Origin: an uncultured Clostridia bacterium
Lineage (GTDB): Bacteria > Bacillota > Clostridia > TANB77 > CAG-508
Direction of reading: 5' to 3'
DNA length: 58,629 nt
NCBI GenBank assembly: GCA_948560265.1
Contig: CAOXTD010000007.1
Span: 1-58,629 of the forward strand
Position numbers and translations under genes: made by a program. The notes under the pieces are model-generated. The model ran no database searches. It saw nothing but the letters and a program-made list of their open reading frames with translations, and was not told the DNA's origin. The first letter of the stretch is position 1, and every line of letters starts with the position of its first letter. Below, piece after piece: positions 35,205 to 45,440 of this stretch.

Positions 35205-36569
35205 TTATAAAGCACCTGTTAAGCACTTTATTTTATCCTCTTTTGTAGGTTCTAATTTATCAAATAAAGAGGTTTGTACATAGCTTGGAAGAGGAAGTCC
35301 GTTTTCTTTCTAAATAAATTAAATTTTCAGAAATAAAGCTATCATTAAATTTATGAATAGCATCATAATATTTCCCATTGCAAGTAATAAAATAACGAGC
35401 ACGTTTTAATACCACACCTAACTTTTTTAGATGCTCGAATTGTAAGTGACAATCTTTTCTAGCACGCAAGATTCTTTTAGCAGAAATCACACCAATTCCG
35501 AGGGACTCTTAATAAAGTTCCATAATCAGCTGAATTGATTTCAACAGGGAAACATTCTAAATGTCTTAAAGCCCAATCACATTTTGGATCCAACAAAGTA
35601 TTAAAATTGGGATTTTGTTCATTTAATAGTTCATCACTGCTAAAACCATAAAAGCGAAGCAACCAGTCCGCCTGATAAATTCGGTTTTCTCTTAATAGAG
35701 GAGGCCTTTCTAAAGTGGGAAGAAGGGAGTCCTCATTGACTGAAATATAAGCAGAATAATATACCCTTTTTAAATGAAACTTTTGATATAAACTTTCTGA
35801 TAATTTTATAATCTTCAAATCGCTCTCAGGTGTAGCACCAACAATTAGCTGAGTCGTTTGACCAGCAGGCACGAAGTTTCTTATTTTAGGTTTCGTAGTA
35901 TTAGTGCTAGGAAGCATAGCATTTGGCGTAAACGACCAATTCTTTTTATTTGGTAACAGTCTTTGGGCACTGTTACTAAGTTGGCTAGAAATATAACTCA
36001 TTGGCTTTACAATATTTTCTTTAGACTTATCGGGTGCTAACAATTGAAGACTATTTTGAGAGGGGAGTTCTATATTAATACTCATGCGGTCTACCAAAAC
36101 TCCAAGTTCATCAATTAATTCTTGACTACAGCCAGGAATTGTTTTGGCATGGATATATCCGATTAAAGTGATATTCATTTCTTAAAATAGTAATTGCTTG
36201 TATCATTTGCTCCATAGTGTAATTAGGAGACTTTATCACAGCAGAACTTAAGAAAAGTCCCTCAATATAATTTCTTTTATAAAATCCAATTGTTAAATCA
36301 GCAATTTCCTTTGGAGTGAAAGTAGCTCTTTTTCGACTATTACTGCAACGGTTGACACAATATTTACAATCATACATACAACTATTTGTCATTAAAATTT
36401 TAAGCAAAGAAATACATCTACCATCAGCACCCCAACTATGGCAAATACCAGAAACATCTCCATTTCCAATTCCATCAGGCGTATTTTTGCGCCTGCTTCC
36501 TGAAGAACTGCAAGAAGCATCATATTTAGCAGAGTCTGCTAAGATTTGTAATTTTTCTTCTATGTCCAT
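35205..36569 (-). CDS. DNA modification/repair radical SAM protein (TIGR03916-like), three +1 shifts at CGG codons
   Basis: The reconstructed product is about 453 residues. The N-terminus has GICHSWGADGRCISLLKIL and the radical-SAM cluster motif CMYDCKYC. Later parts contain GYIHAKTIPGCS, MSINIELPS, QTTQLIVGATPESD and the helix-hairpin-helix end VPGIGVISAKRILRARK. Three in-frame CGG codons occur (C at 36161, 35500 and 35301). Read as arginine they lead to stops within about 20 codons. Skipping each C yields Gly and restores the family sequence: FNGYIHAK, VPGIGVIS and KGLPLPSY. The last segment then reaches a natural TAA at 35205. After each skip the next CGG is again in frame, which random insertions would not guarantee. 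A LexA-type box and strong promoter lie upstream. Confidence 0.88.
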
Positions 36570-36642
36570 TTTAATTCATTCCTTTTATTTGGTTTCTATA
36601 AAGCTATGACGAACAATTTAGTAGTGTGTTGCTTAAACAACA

Positions 36643-36656
36643 AATACATATGTTCG
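36643..36656 (-). promoter_or_regulatory. Candidate LexA (SOS) operator
   Basis: On the minus strand the sequence is CGAACATATGTATT, close to the Bacillota LexA box CGAAC-N4-GTTCG (left half perfect, right half degenerate). It lies 8 bp downstream of the -10 element, over the expected transcription start of the DNA-repair operon. Confidence 0.55.
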
Positions 36657-36663
36657 CATAAAT

Positions 36664-36692
36664 AGTATAATACTTTTATCAAGAAATGTCAA
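36664..36692 (-). promoter_or_regulatory. Promoter of the radical SAM DNA-repair operon
   Basis: On the minus strand, TTGACA (36692-36687) and TATACT (36669-36664) are 17 bp apart, near consensus. Confidence 0.8.
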
Positions 36693-36726
36693 ACAAAAGT
36701 TCTAAGAATAACGAATTTTTATCAGA

Positions 36727-37239
36727 TTAAAACTCTTTAAATTTCAACCACATTTTATGTTTTATAAAATCTTTAAAACCTTGAGTTGATCCTAATAAAA
36801 ATCCAGATTTATCTAATACCAAAATATTTGTCTTATCTAAATAAAGATAAAAATAGTTTTCTGTTTCAAAAACTCTATATAATTTATGATAAAAAATCTT
36901 ATCACTTCCCGTTGTATTTTTTATAACAAAATAGTTTTCAAAAAAAGAATAAGTATTGACTAGGTTATGTTGTACTTTATCACTATGAAATTCCTTTGTG
37001 TTTTTGCGAGTAGGTTGAATGAACTGATAAGCTGAAAAGCAAGCAAACATAACGAAGAGGATTAAGCCATGAGCAAAATAATGATTAGCAAATAGAAAAG
37101 AAATGAGAAAAATAAATAAAAGAGAAAAAATGGCAGTATACATTGTGTATTTCCAGCCAAATTTCTTTTGTTGAAAAGCTAATAATTCTATATAAACATT
37201 CTTTGATAAGGTTGTTCTATTTTCAAATAAAGGTTTCAT
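36727..37239 (-). CDS. YcxB-like membrane protein
   Basis: The 170-residue protein has two adjacent transmembrane helices (about 35-75) and a C-terminal beta-strand domain with YFVIKNTTGSDKIFYHKLYRV and YLYLDKTNILVLDKSGF, the pattern of the YcxB-like family. Function is unknown. The ATG at 37239 follows aggag; a frame extension to 37260 lacks an RBS. Confidence 0.7.
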   Translation of the reverse strand: MKPLFENRTTLSKNVYIELLAFQQKKFGWKYTMYTAIFSLLFIFLISFLFANHYFAHGLILFVMFACFSAYQFIQPTRKNTKEFHSDKVQHNLVNTYSFFENYFVIKNTTGSDKIFYHKLYRVFETENYFYLYLDKTNILVLDKSGFLLGSTQGFKDFIKHKMWLKFKEF

Positions 37240-37355
37240 AAGTAAACTCCTATATATCATTTATAAAGGTAGTATATGTTAAAAAAATTTTTTGTACAAG
37301 TCTATTTAAAAATAATTTTCAGTATGTTAAAATAATCAAAACGGAGGAGAAGAAA

Positions 37356-37961
37356 ATGAATATAGGAATTGATATAGATGACACTTTATCTGAATCTTGT
37401 GAATTAGTATTTCCATTTTCACAAAAATTTGATATAGAGGAACTAGGGAACAGTGGAAGAGTACAAAGTTATGGTAAAAAAGAAAATCACAATTATATAG
37501 AAGAGATGTATCCTCATTGGACAGAAGAACAAACCAATTTATTTTGGGAAAAGATATTCATGCAAACAGTAACAGAAGCAAGACCAAAACCATATGCTCC
37601 TGAGATTATCCATAGATTAAAAGAAGAAGGAAACCAAATAATTATTACTTCTAGATATGAGGTATTACCAAATGATAATACCATAGAAACAAAGTCAAAA
37701 GAATGGCTAAATAAAAATGACATTCCATATGATAAATTTATTTTAAATGCAAAGGACAAGCTAATAGCGGCACAAAATGAAAAAATAGACTTATTTATTG
37801 ATGACAGTATTCAGCATTGTAAAAGAATAAACGGAGGAAATATTAAAACTCTTTTATATACTACTATTGCAAATCAAGGAGTAGAAGTACCAGAGTTAGA
37901 AAGAGTTTATTCATGGATACAAATTTATGAAATCTATAAACAAATGAGGGATAAAAAGTGA
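37356..37961 (+). CDS. HAD-superfamily 5'(3')-deoxyribonucleotidase-like protein
   Basis: The 201-residue protein starts GIDIDDTLSES, the DxD motif of HAD hydrolases. It has ITSRYE (motif II) and LFIDDSIQHC (motif IV), as in the NT5C family. It probably dephosphorylates (deoxy)nucleoside monophosphates. It overlaps the next gene by 4 bp. Confidence 0.82.
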   Translation: MNIGIDIDDTLSESCELVFPFSQKFDIEELGNSGRVQSYGKKENHNYIEEMYPHWTEEQTNLFWEKIFMQTVTEARPKPYAPEIIHRLKEEGNQIIITSRYEVLPNDNTIETKSKEWLNKNDIPYDKFILNAKDKLIAAQNEKIDLFIDDSIQHCKRINGGNIKTLLYTTIANQGVEVPELERVYSWIQIYEIYKQMRDKK

Positions 37962-39280
37962 AAGAAGTAGAAGATAAGGTAAAACCAGTTAAAAAGGTGA
38001 CCATTCAAGAAAGAAAATACAATGCACGTTTATATCCATTTTATAAAATGTGTGCATGGGACTTATTATTTTATTATGCTATTGCATTTGTATTTTTGGT
38101 TCAAACGAAAGGAATGAGTCCAGCAGAAGTAATGTTGACAGATGCTATTTATCCATTTTTGAAGTTAATTTTTCAAATGCCGAGTTTAACGATTATTGAT
38201 AAACTAGGAAAAAGGAAAAGTTTAATTGTTGGAAATTTCAGTTTATCAGTTTGTGTTGTTATTTTAATTGTATCAAATGGCATTCCAATGGTGATACTTT
38301 CTTATGCCTTTATGGCATTTGCGTTTGCGATTAAGAATGTAGCAGAAACCAATTTGTTATATGATTCTGTACCAGATAAGAAAGGAAAAGGGATTTTCTC
38401 TAAAATAGAGGAAAAAGGAGCAAGAAATTATTATTTCTTAGATGGTATTACTTCTATGCTTACAGGGTTCTTATTTGTGATAAATGGATATATTCCAATG
38501 ATGATTTGCCTAATGTTTACAGTGATAGCAATAGCAATGTCAACCTGCTTTAAAGAGATTTGCGAAATAAAAGAAGAAAAGGTAGAAACACTAAAGGGAA
38601 GAATACAGGGGTATTTTCAAGACATCAAAACTGCTTTTCAATTTATTTTCCATTCTAGGAGATTGCAAGCGATTATGGTATTTACTTTCTTTTTCTATGG
38701 CTTGGTTTATGCCTCATATACATTAAGAGAAAGTTTGCTAGATGATTTACAAATACCAGCACAATTTTTTGCGATAATTATAGCAAGTTTAACTATTTTA
38801 TCAGGAGTTACAGCAAGTTTACAAGGAATTATTCACCAGAAATTTAGAAATAAAGCATTAACTTTTATAGGGCTAACATATGTCATTACATTTGTTATGA
38901 TAGGAATCATAGGGGTGTATTGTCAACTTCCAAAGGAAGCAATACTTGGTATTTTATTAGTATTTTTTGCTATTCAATATGCCTTACAGTCGCCTTACGA
39001 CATTTTATATCAAAAATACTTAAAAAGTTTTGCAACACCAGAAATGAGAGTAAAAATAGCAACAACCTTTGATTTCATCAAGAGTGTTTCTTCTTTTGTG
39101 GTTGCGATGGTTTGCAGTTATTTATTAGAAGTAATGAATCCAAGAAATAGTTTTTTAGTCATTGGAATTGTATTTACTGCTATTTTAGCAATTGTATTAT
39201 ATTGGATGAAAGACAAATTCGGACTAAAGCCAGAAGCATATAGAAAACAAGATATTCAGAATGTAGAACAAGAAATGTGA
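37958..39280 (+). CDS. MFS-type transporter
   Basis: The 440-residue protein has about 12 hydrophobic helices and a loop between helices 2 and 3 with KLGKRKSLIVGN, typical of the major facilitator superfamily. The GTG start overlaps the TGA of the preceding nucleotidase gene. The substrate cannot be told. Confidence 0.82.
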   Translation: MKEVEDKVKPVKKVTIQERKYNARLYPFYKMCAWDLLFYYAIAFVFLVQTKGMSPAEVMLTDAIYPFLKLIFQMPSLTIIDKLGKRKSLIVGNFSLSVCVVILIVSNGIPMVILSYAFMAFAFAIKNVAETNLLYDSVPDKKGKGIFSKIEEKGARNYYFLDGITSMLTGFLFVINGYIPMMICLMFTVIAIAMSTCFKEICEIKEEKVETLKGRIQGYFQDIKTAFQFIFHSRRLQAIMVFTFFFYGLVYASYTLRESLLDDLQIPAQFFAIIIASLTILSGVTASLQGIIHQKFRNKALTFIGLTYVITFVMIGIIGVYCQLPKEAILGILLVFFAIQYALQSPYDILYQKYLKSFATPEMRVKIATTFDFIKSVSSFVVAMVCSYLLEVMNPRNSFLVIGIVFTAILAIVLYWMKDKFGLKPEAYRKQDIQNVEQEM

Positions 39281-39304
39281 AAAGTATGTGAAAAAGGTTA
39301 ACAA

Positions 39305-39344
39305 AAAACGACATACCGTGTTATAATAACCAGTATGTCGTTTT
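39305..39344 (+). terminator. Terminator-like hairpin
   Basis: The arms aaaacgacatac and gtatgtcgtttt lie between the MFS gene and the ABC exporter operon. Confidence 0.7.
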
Positions 39345-39419
39345 GGCAGCTTTTATTATTAAGAAGCAACTGTCACAATAAAGTGATGAATAGATAAAAT
39401 AATAAACAAGGAGGATAAA

Positions 39420-41691
39420 ATGTTCAAAGTATTAAAAAACTTAAAAGCTTCATGGATATCAGTTATCATTATTGTTTTATTTTTGGGACTTCAAGCAATG
39501 GCAGATTTAGCCTTGCCTGATTATACCTCAAAAATAGTCAACATTCGGTATCCAACAAGGTGGAATTGAAAACAGTAGTCCAGAGGTAATTCGTAAATCT
39601 ACAATGGAAGATTTACTGTTATTTACTGAGGACGATAGAGAAATCTTAGAAGGATATACTCTAATTTCTAAAGAAAGTCTATCACAAAAAGAGTATGACA
39701 AATATGTGAAGAAATATCCTAAATTAGAAACAGAGGAATTATACCTTCGTAAAAATTTAAAAGAGGAAGAAATAGATACTTTAAGTAGCCAAATGGCAAA
39801 GCCTTTGATGATTTTGAAGAATTTAGATGAGGGTGAAATGACAGAAGGACTAAAGCAATCTATGCTTACTAATTTGCCAGATACTATGCAAGAGCAATAT
39901 CAAGATGCTAGCGTATTAGAACTAATGAAGGCAATGCTAATATTAGGGCAAGCTAGCGTTAGTGACAACCCAATGGGATCAATGATAGAAGAAGCAACAA
40001 AGCAAATGGAACAAATTCCAGAAAGTATTATTGAACAAGCGGCAATTCAGACAATTAAAGAAGAATACCAAGCCATTGGAATTAATACAGATAATTATCA
40101 AAATAGTTATATTGTTTGGGCAGGAATTCAAATGCTAGGAGTTGCTTTTGCAAGTATGGCAACAGGTATTACCATTATGCTATTATCTTCTAGGGTAGCT
40201 GCAAGATTAGGAAGAACGCTAAGAGATAAAATTTTCAAGAAAGTATTAGGATTTTCTACAAGTGAATTTAAAGAATTTTCAACAGCATCTTTAATTACTC
40301 GTAGTACCAATGATATTCAACAAATTCAAATGCTCATTTCTATGTTATTTAGAGTAGTGGTATATGCACCTATTATCGGAATTGGTGGATTTTTCAAGGT
40401 TTTAGCCAACAGTGATAATTCTATGGCATGGATTATTGGTGTAGCAATTGTATCCATTCTATTGATTGTAGGTATCCTATTTGCTATTGCAATGCCAAGA
40501 TTTAAAAAGTTACAAGATTTGATTGATAGACTAAACTTAGTAGCACGTGAAATGTTGACTGGTATTCCAGTTATTAGAGCTTTCCATACAGAAAAAAGGG
40601 AAGAAAAACGTTTTGATGGTGCTAACCAAGATTTAACCAAAACCTATAAATTTGTTAATAATGCTATGAACTTAATGATGCCTATTTTAATGCTCATCAT
40701 GAACTGTATTTCACTTCTTACCATTTGGGTAGGAGGACACAATGTAGAAGATGGTATTATGCAAGTTGGAGATATTATGGCATTTTTACAATACACTATG
40801 CAAATTATCATGGCATTCTTAATGATTTCTATGATATCTATTATGCTACCAAGAGCAGGGGTGTCTGCTAAACGTATTAATGAAGTGCTAGAAAAGGAAA
40901 ATAGTATTCAAGATCCAAAAGAACCAAAGCATTTTGATAGTAATAAAAAAGGATTAGTAGAATTTAAAAATGTGTCATTCCGTTATCCAGATGCTGATGA
41001 AGATTTATTAACAGATATTAATTTTACAGCAGAGCCAGGACAAACGACAGCTATTATTGGCAGTACAGGAAGCGGAAAGTCTACAATTGTGAACTTAATA
41101 CCTCGTTTTTATGATGTTACCAAAGGTGAGTTGTTAATTGATGGAGTAAATGTTAAAGAAGTAACTCAAAAAGAATTAAGAGATATTATCGGATTTGTTC
41201 CACAAAAAGGTGTGCTATTCTCAGGAACGATTGAGTCTAATATCAAATATAGTGATGAAACCATGTCAGACGAACAAATGAAATTAGCTGCTGAGATTGC
41301 ACAAGCAACAGAATTTATTGAACAAAAAGAAGAAAAATATGCTTCAGAAATAGCACAAGGCGGTTCAAACGTATCAGGTGGACAAAAACAGCGTTTATCT
41401 ATTGCAAGAGCAGTAGCAAAAGATCCAGAAATCTTTGTGTTTGATGATAGTTTTTCAGCATTAGATTACAAGACAGATGCTAAGTTAAGAGATGCACTAA
41501 AAGAAAAGACACAAAACAAAACAGTCATTATTGTAGCACAAAGAATTAATACTATTTTACAGGCAGACAAGATTATTGTATTAGATGATGGAAATATTGC
41601 AGGAATAGGAACACATCAAGAATTAATGAAAAATTGTGAGGTTTATCAGCAAATTGCGTTATCACAATTATCAAAGGAGGAATTGGAATAA
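39420..41691 (+). CDS. ABC exporter half-transporter A (degenerate site), one +1 shift at a CGG codon
   Basis: The reconstructed product is about 756 residues. From ATG 39420 (RBS ggagg) it reads MADLALPDYTSKIVNI, then ATT CGG TAT and a stop seven codons later (TGA 39567). Skipping the C at 39546 gives IVNIGIQQGGIENSSPEVIRK split by the shift at Gly, the usual sequence of this clostridial exporter family, and continues to 41691. The rest has an ABC transmembrane domain with an enlarged extracytoplasmic loop, Walker A GSTGSGKST, signature VSGGQKQR and Walker B VFDDSFSALD. Asp replaces the catalytic Glu after Walker B, as in the degenerate half of heterodimeric exporters. It overlaps its partner by 1 bp. 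Confidence 0.88.
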
Positions 41692-43571
41692 TGGAAGAAA
41701 ACAAAAACGAAAATATGCAAACTCCTCCAAAGCCTCCTAAAATGAGAATGGGACACGGCCCAATGGGAGGCATGGGTGCTGGCGAAAAAGCAAAAGATGT
41801 AAAAGGTACTATTGGAAAGTTGATGAGAAATTATTTAAAAGACTATAAATGGAAACTAATTATTGTATTAATTTTTGCAATAGGAAGTACAGTTTTTACG
41901 ATTGTAGGTCCTAAGATTTTAGGAAATGCAACAACTGAAATTTTTAATGGTATTGTTAGCAAGATTTCAGGAGGAACAGGAATTGACTTTGGAAAGGTAG
42001 GAGGTATTTTATTAACCTTATTAGGACTATATACAATTAGTGTAGTGTTCTCAGCTATTCAAAGTTTTACTATGACTAGTGTATCACAAAACTTAACCTA
42101 TCGACTTAGAAATGATATTGCTAGGAAGATTAATAAATTGCCAATGAAATATTTTGACAAGAAAACAAATGGAGAGGTATTATCTGTTATTACAAATGAC
42201 GTAGATACCTTCTCACAAAATATGAACCAAAGTATCACACAAATTATTACAGCGTTTTGTACGATTATTGGTATTTTGATTATGATGTTATCCATTAGCT
42301 GGACCATGACGATTGTGTCCCTTATCATTCTACCAATTTCAGCAATTCTGGTAAGTATTATTGTGAAAAAGTCGCAAAAATACTTTAAGGCACAACAAGA
42401 TTATTTAGGACATGTAAATGGGCAAGTAGAAGAAGTGTATGGTGGGCATAATATTGTAAAAGTATTCAATGGAGAAGAAAAAGCGCTTCAAGAATTTACA
42501 AAAATGAATGAGGAACTATATCATTCTGGTTGGAAATCACAATTTATGTCTGGTTTAATGCACCCTATTATGAATTTTACAGGTAACGTTGGCTATGTAG
42601 GAGTTGCTATTTTAGGTGGCTATTTAGCAGTACAAGGTAGAATTACAGTTGGTAATATCCAATCTTTTATTCAATACAACAAGCAGTTTACACAACCAAT
42701 TAACCAAATTGCACAAATTTCTAGTATGTTGCAATCTATGGTAGCAGCTTCTGAAAGAATTTTTGAGTTTTTAGAAGAACCAGAAGAAATACAAGAAATA
42801 GAAGGGGCAGTAAAAACAGAAGGACTAAAAGGAAATGTTACTTTTGACCATGTACAATTTGGATATAACGAAGATAAGATGATTATTCATGATTTTAATC
42901 AAACGATTAAAGATGGTCAAAAGGTGGCAATTGTTGGTCCAACAGGTGCTGGAAAAACAACAATGGTTAAGTTGCTCATGAGATTTTATGATGTGAACCA
43001 AGGAGCTATTTTAGTAGATGGACATAATGTCAAAGATTTCAATCGTGGTGAACTTAGAAAAATGTTTGGTATGGTATTACAAGATACATGGCTATTTGGT
43101 GGTACAATTAAAGAAAATATCAAATATGGTAAGCCAGATGCGACAGATGAAGAAGTGATTGAAGCGGCAAAAGCAGCACACGTTCATCACTTTATTCAAA
43201 CCTTGCCTAAAGGATATGATATGGTAATTGATGAGGAATCAAGTAATATCTCACAAGGACAAAAGCAATTACTAACCATTGCTAGAGTTATTTTAGCAAA
43301 TCCTGAAATCTTGATTTTAGATGAGGCAACGAGTTCTATTGATACAAGAACAGAACAACAAATTCAATCTGCTATGGATAATTTAATGAAGGGAAGAACT
43401 AGTTTCATTATTGCTCATAGATTATCCACGATTAAAAATGCAGATGTGATTTTGGTCATGAATGAAGGCGATATTGTGGAACAAGGAACACATGAGGAAT
43501 TACTAGAAAAGAATGGATTTTATGCGAATTTATATAATTCACAGTTCCAAGATGGTGGAGAAGAAGAATAG
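41691..43571 (+). CDS. ABC exporter half-transporter B
   Basis: The 626-residue protein has a Pro/Met/Gly-rich N-terminal tail, six transmembrane helices and an ATPase with Walker A GPTGAGKTTM and Walker B LILDEATSSID (Glu present). Its signature is ISQGQKQ instead of LSGGQ. Combined with partner A (canonical signature, Asp at the catalytic position), this predicts a heterodimer with one active and one degenerate ATP site, like other multidrug or peptide exporters. Start and stop overlap with A. Confidence 0.92.
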   Translation: MEENKNENMQTPPKPPKMRMGHGPMGGMGAGEKAKDVKGTIGKLMRNYLKDYKWKLIIVLIFAIGSTVFTIVGPKILGNATTEIFNGIVSKISGGTGIDFGKVGGILLTLLGLYTISVVFSAIQSFTMTSVSQNLTYRLRNDIARKINKLPMKYFDKKTNGEVLSVITNDVDTFSQNMNQSITQIITAFCTIIGILIMMLSISWTMTIVSLIILPISAILVSIIVKKSQKYFKAQQDYLGHVNGQVEEVYGGHNIVKVFNGEEKALQEFTKMNEELYHSGWKSQFMSGLMHPIMNFTGNVGYVGVAILGGYLAVQGRITVGNIQSFIQYNKQFTQPINQIAQISSMLQSMVAASERIFEFLEEPEEIQEIEGAVKTEGLKGNVTFDHVQFGYNEDKMIIHDFNQTIKDGQKVAIVGPTGAGKTTMVKLLMRFYDVNQGAILVDGHNVKDFNRGELRKMFGMVLQDTWLFGGTIKENIKYGKPDATDEEVIEAAKAAHVHHFIQTLPKGYDMVIDEESSNISQGQKQLLTIARVILANPEILILDEATSSIDTRTEQQIQSAMDNLMKGRTSFIIAHRLSTIKNADVILVMNEGDIVEQGTHEELLEKNGFYANLYNSQFQDGGEEE

Positions 43572-43575
43572 ACAA

Positions 43576-43618
43576 GAAAAGCCCAAAGAAGATTTAGATT
43601 TTCTTAAGGGGCTTTTTT
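43576..43618 (+). terminator. Rho-independent terminator of the exporter operon
   Basis: An aagcccaaagaa ... ttcttaaggggctt hairpin is followed by six T residues. Confidence 0.8.
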
Positions 43619-43763
43619 ATTTACCAAGCTTATGATAGAATAAGTAAAATTTGAATAGGAAATGTTTTTCTAAATTTATTATACACAGTGTCATGAATAG
43701 CAGAATAAAATTGAATAAATTGGAAAAAATTTGAGTATAGAAAAGCAACAGGAGGAATTAAAA

Positions 43764-44438
43764 ATGACAAGAACAAAATTAGCAGATAGAATACTTCCTA
43801 CTTATACAAAGGGAGAAGAAATTTGTAATATGGTTACTCATATTGTTGGTGGAGTAATTGGATTAGTAGCACTTGTACTATGCATTGTAGTAGCAAGTAT
43901 TCACCATAATGTATATGGAATTGTAACAGGAGCCATCTTTGGAGTATCTATGATTGTACTTTATACCATGTCTAGCGTTTATCATGGTCTAAGCCCAAGG
44001 GTAAAAGGAAAAAAGGTAATGCAAGTGCTAGACCATTGCACGATTTATTATCTAATAGCAGGCTCTTATGGTCCTTTTGCTTTGTGTACATTAAGAGAAT
44101 ATAGCCCAGTCATGGGATGGTCTATTTTTGGCATTATTTGGGCAATGGCAATTATAGGGACAGTTTTTACAGCTATTGACTTAAAAAAATATAAAGTGTT
44201 TTCTATGATTTGTTATTTGGTTATGGGTTGGTGTATTATTGTTAAAATTAACATCCTACCAGCATTATTAGGACTGACAGGATTTTGGTTATTACTAGCA
44301 GGTGGAATTGTATACACTGTTGGTGCTATTTTGTATGGTCTAGGAAAAAAGCATAGTTATATCCATTCCGTTTTCCATGTGTGCATTTGTATTGGAAGTT
44401 TATTACATTTCCTTTGCATTGCGTTGTATGTGTTATAG
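43764..44438 (+). CDS. Hemolysin III / PAQR family membrane protein
   Basis: The 224-residue protein has seven hydrophobic helices and the conserved residues MSSVYHGLSP, LDHCTIYYLIAGSY and HSVFHVCICIGSLLH, matching HlyIII/PAQR (putative metal-dependent hydrolase) proteins. The ATG at 43764 follows caggagg. Confidence 0.92.
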   Translation: MTRTKLADRILPTYTKGEEICNMVTHIVGGVIGLVALVLCIVVASIHHNVYGIVTGAIFGVSMIVLYTMSSVYHGLSPRVKGKKVMQVLDHCTIYYLIAGSYGPFALCTLREYSPVMGWSIFGIIWAMAIIGTVFTAIDLKKYKVFSMICYLVMGWCIIVKINILPALLGLTGFWLLLAGGIVYTVGAILYGLGKKHSYIHSVFHVCICIGSLLHFLCIALYVL

Positions 44439-44440
44439 TT

Positions 44441-44567
44441 TGTCGGGTTGGGGACGTTCCTTTTTCTGACACTTTTGTCAGGTTAGGGACACACCTTAAT
44501 TACTTTTTTAAAGGTATGTCCCCAGTATGACAGTTTTGTCAGAAAAAGGAACGTCCCCAACCTGACA
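44441..44567. repeat. Palindromic MITE/REP-like element, copy 2
   Basis: This 127-bp element is bounded by 31-bp inverted repeats (44441-44471 and 44537-44567) nearly identical to those at 14084-14212, with one substitution in the left arm. Inside are gggacacacctt and aaggtatgtcccc, forming a second stem, also as in copy 1. It lies directly after the HlyIII stop codon. Confidence 0.85.
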
Positions 44568-44669
44568 TGTCATTAAGAATTTATTAAAATTAGCTCAAAT
44601 AACTTTTATTCTATAAATAATTAGGGTATAATGCTATCTAGAAATAAGAATAAAGGAATGTACACTAAA

Positions 44670-45383
44670 ATGGGTAAAAAAACAAAGATATTTAAATTAG
44701 TTTTATTAGGTGTTGTATTTGCTATTGCAATAGCAGTTACAGCGTATTTGATACCAGTAATTAAAGAACTAGGAACGCCAGAAGGGCAACAAGCTTTTCA
44801 AGCAAGAATTAATGATTCGGGCTTTCTAGGAGTATTGATGCTATTTGGTTTGCAGTTTGCACAAATCTTTCTATTTGTTATTCCAGGTGAACCAATTGAA
44901 ATTTTAGCAGGTGTTTGTTATGGAAGCATATGGGGAACGGTATTTATTATGATATCAGCAGCCATTATTTCAGCCTTTATTTATTTACTAGTACACAAAT
45001 TGGGAAGAAAGTTTATTTATGATTTTGTGTCTAAAGAGAAAATAGAAAAGATAGAGAATAGTAAGTTATTTCAAAATCCAAAAACAATTCGTTTTTTGAT
45101 TTTTATTCTATTCTTTATTCCGGGAACACCAAAAGATTTGTTAACATATATTGCAGCATTATTACCAATTAAACCAATAGAATTTATCATTATTTCAACA
45201 ATAGCGAGATTTCCATCTGTGATTTCTTCTACATGGGCAGGAGAGAGCTTATTGGAAGGAAATTGGCAAGCTAGTTTGCTAATTTATGGAGTAACCTTTT
45301 TGATTGTAGCAATTATTGTAATAATTATGAGAAAATTTGATAAAGATAAAATTACAGATGAAGCAATTAGAACAATTAAATAA
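44670..45383 (+). CDS. TVP38/TMEM64 (DedA-like) membrane protein
   Basis: The 237-residue protein has about six helices and the conserved block FVIPGEPIEILAGVCYGSIWG plus FFIPGTPKDLLTYIAALLP, typical of TVP38/TMEM64 (VTT domain) proteins linked to lipid scrambling. An upstream in-frame ATG at 44631 overlaps a -10-like tataat (44627-44632) and cannot be the start if that promoter is used. The ATG at 44670 follows aaagga at 12 nt. Confidence 0.85.
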   Translation: MGKKTKIFKLVLLGVVFAIAIAVTAYLIPVIKELGTPEGQQAFQARINDSGFLGVLMLFGLQFAQIFLFVIPGEPIEILAGVCYGSIWGTVFIMISAAIISAFIYLLVHKLGRKFIYDFVSKEKIEKIENSKLFQNPKTIRFLIFILFFIPGTPKDLLTYIAALLPIKPIEFIIISTIARFPSVISSTWAGESLLEGNWQASLLIYGVTFLIVAIIVIIMRKFDKDKITDEAIRTIK

Positions 45384-45440
45384 GCCTTAAGGAAAGGGGA
45401 AAGTGAGTAGCTTTATATAGCTGCTACAGCTATTAAGAAA

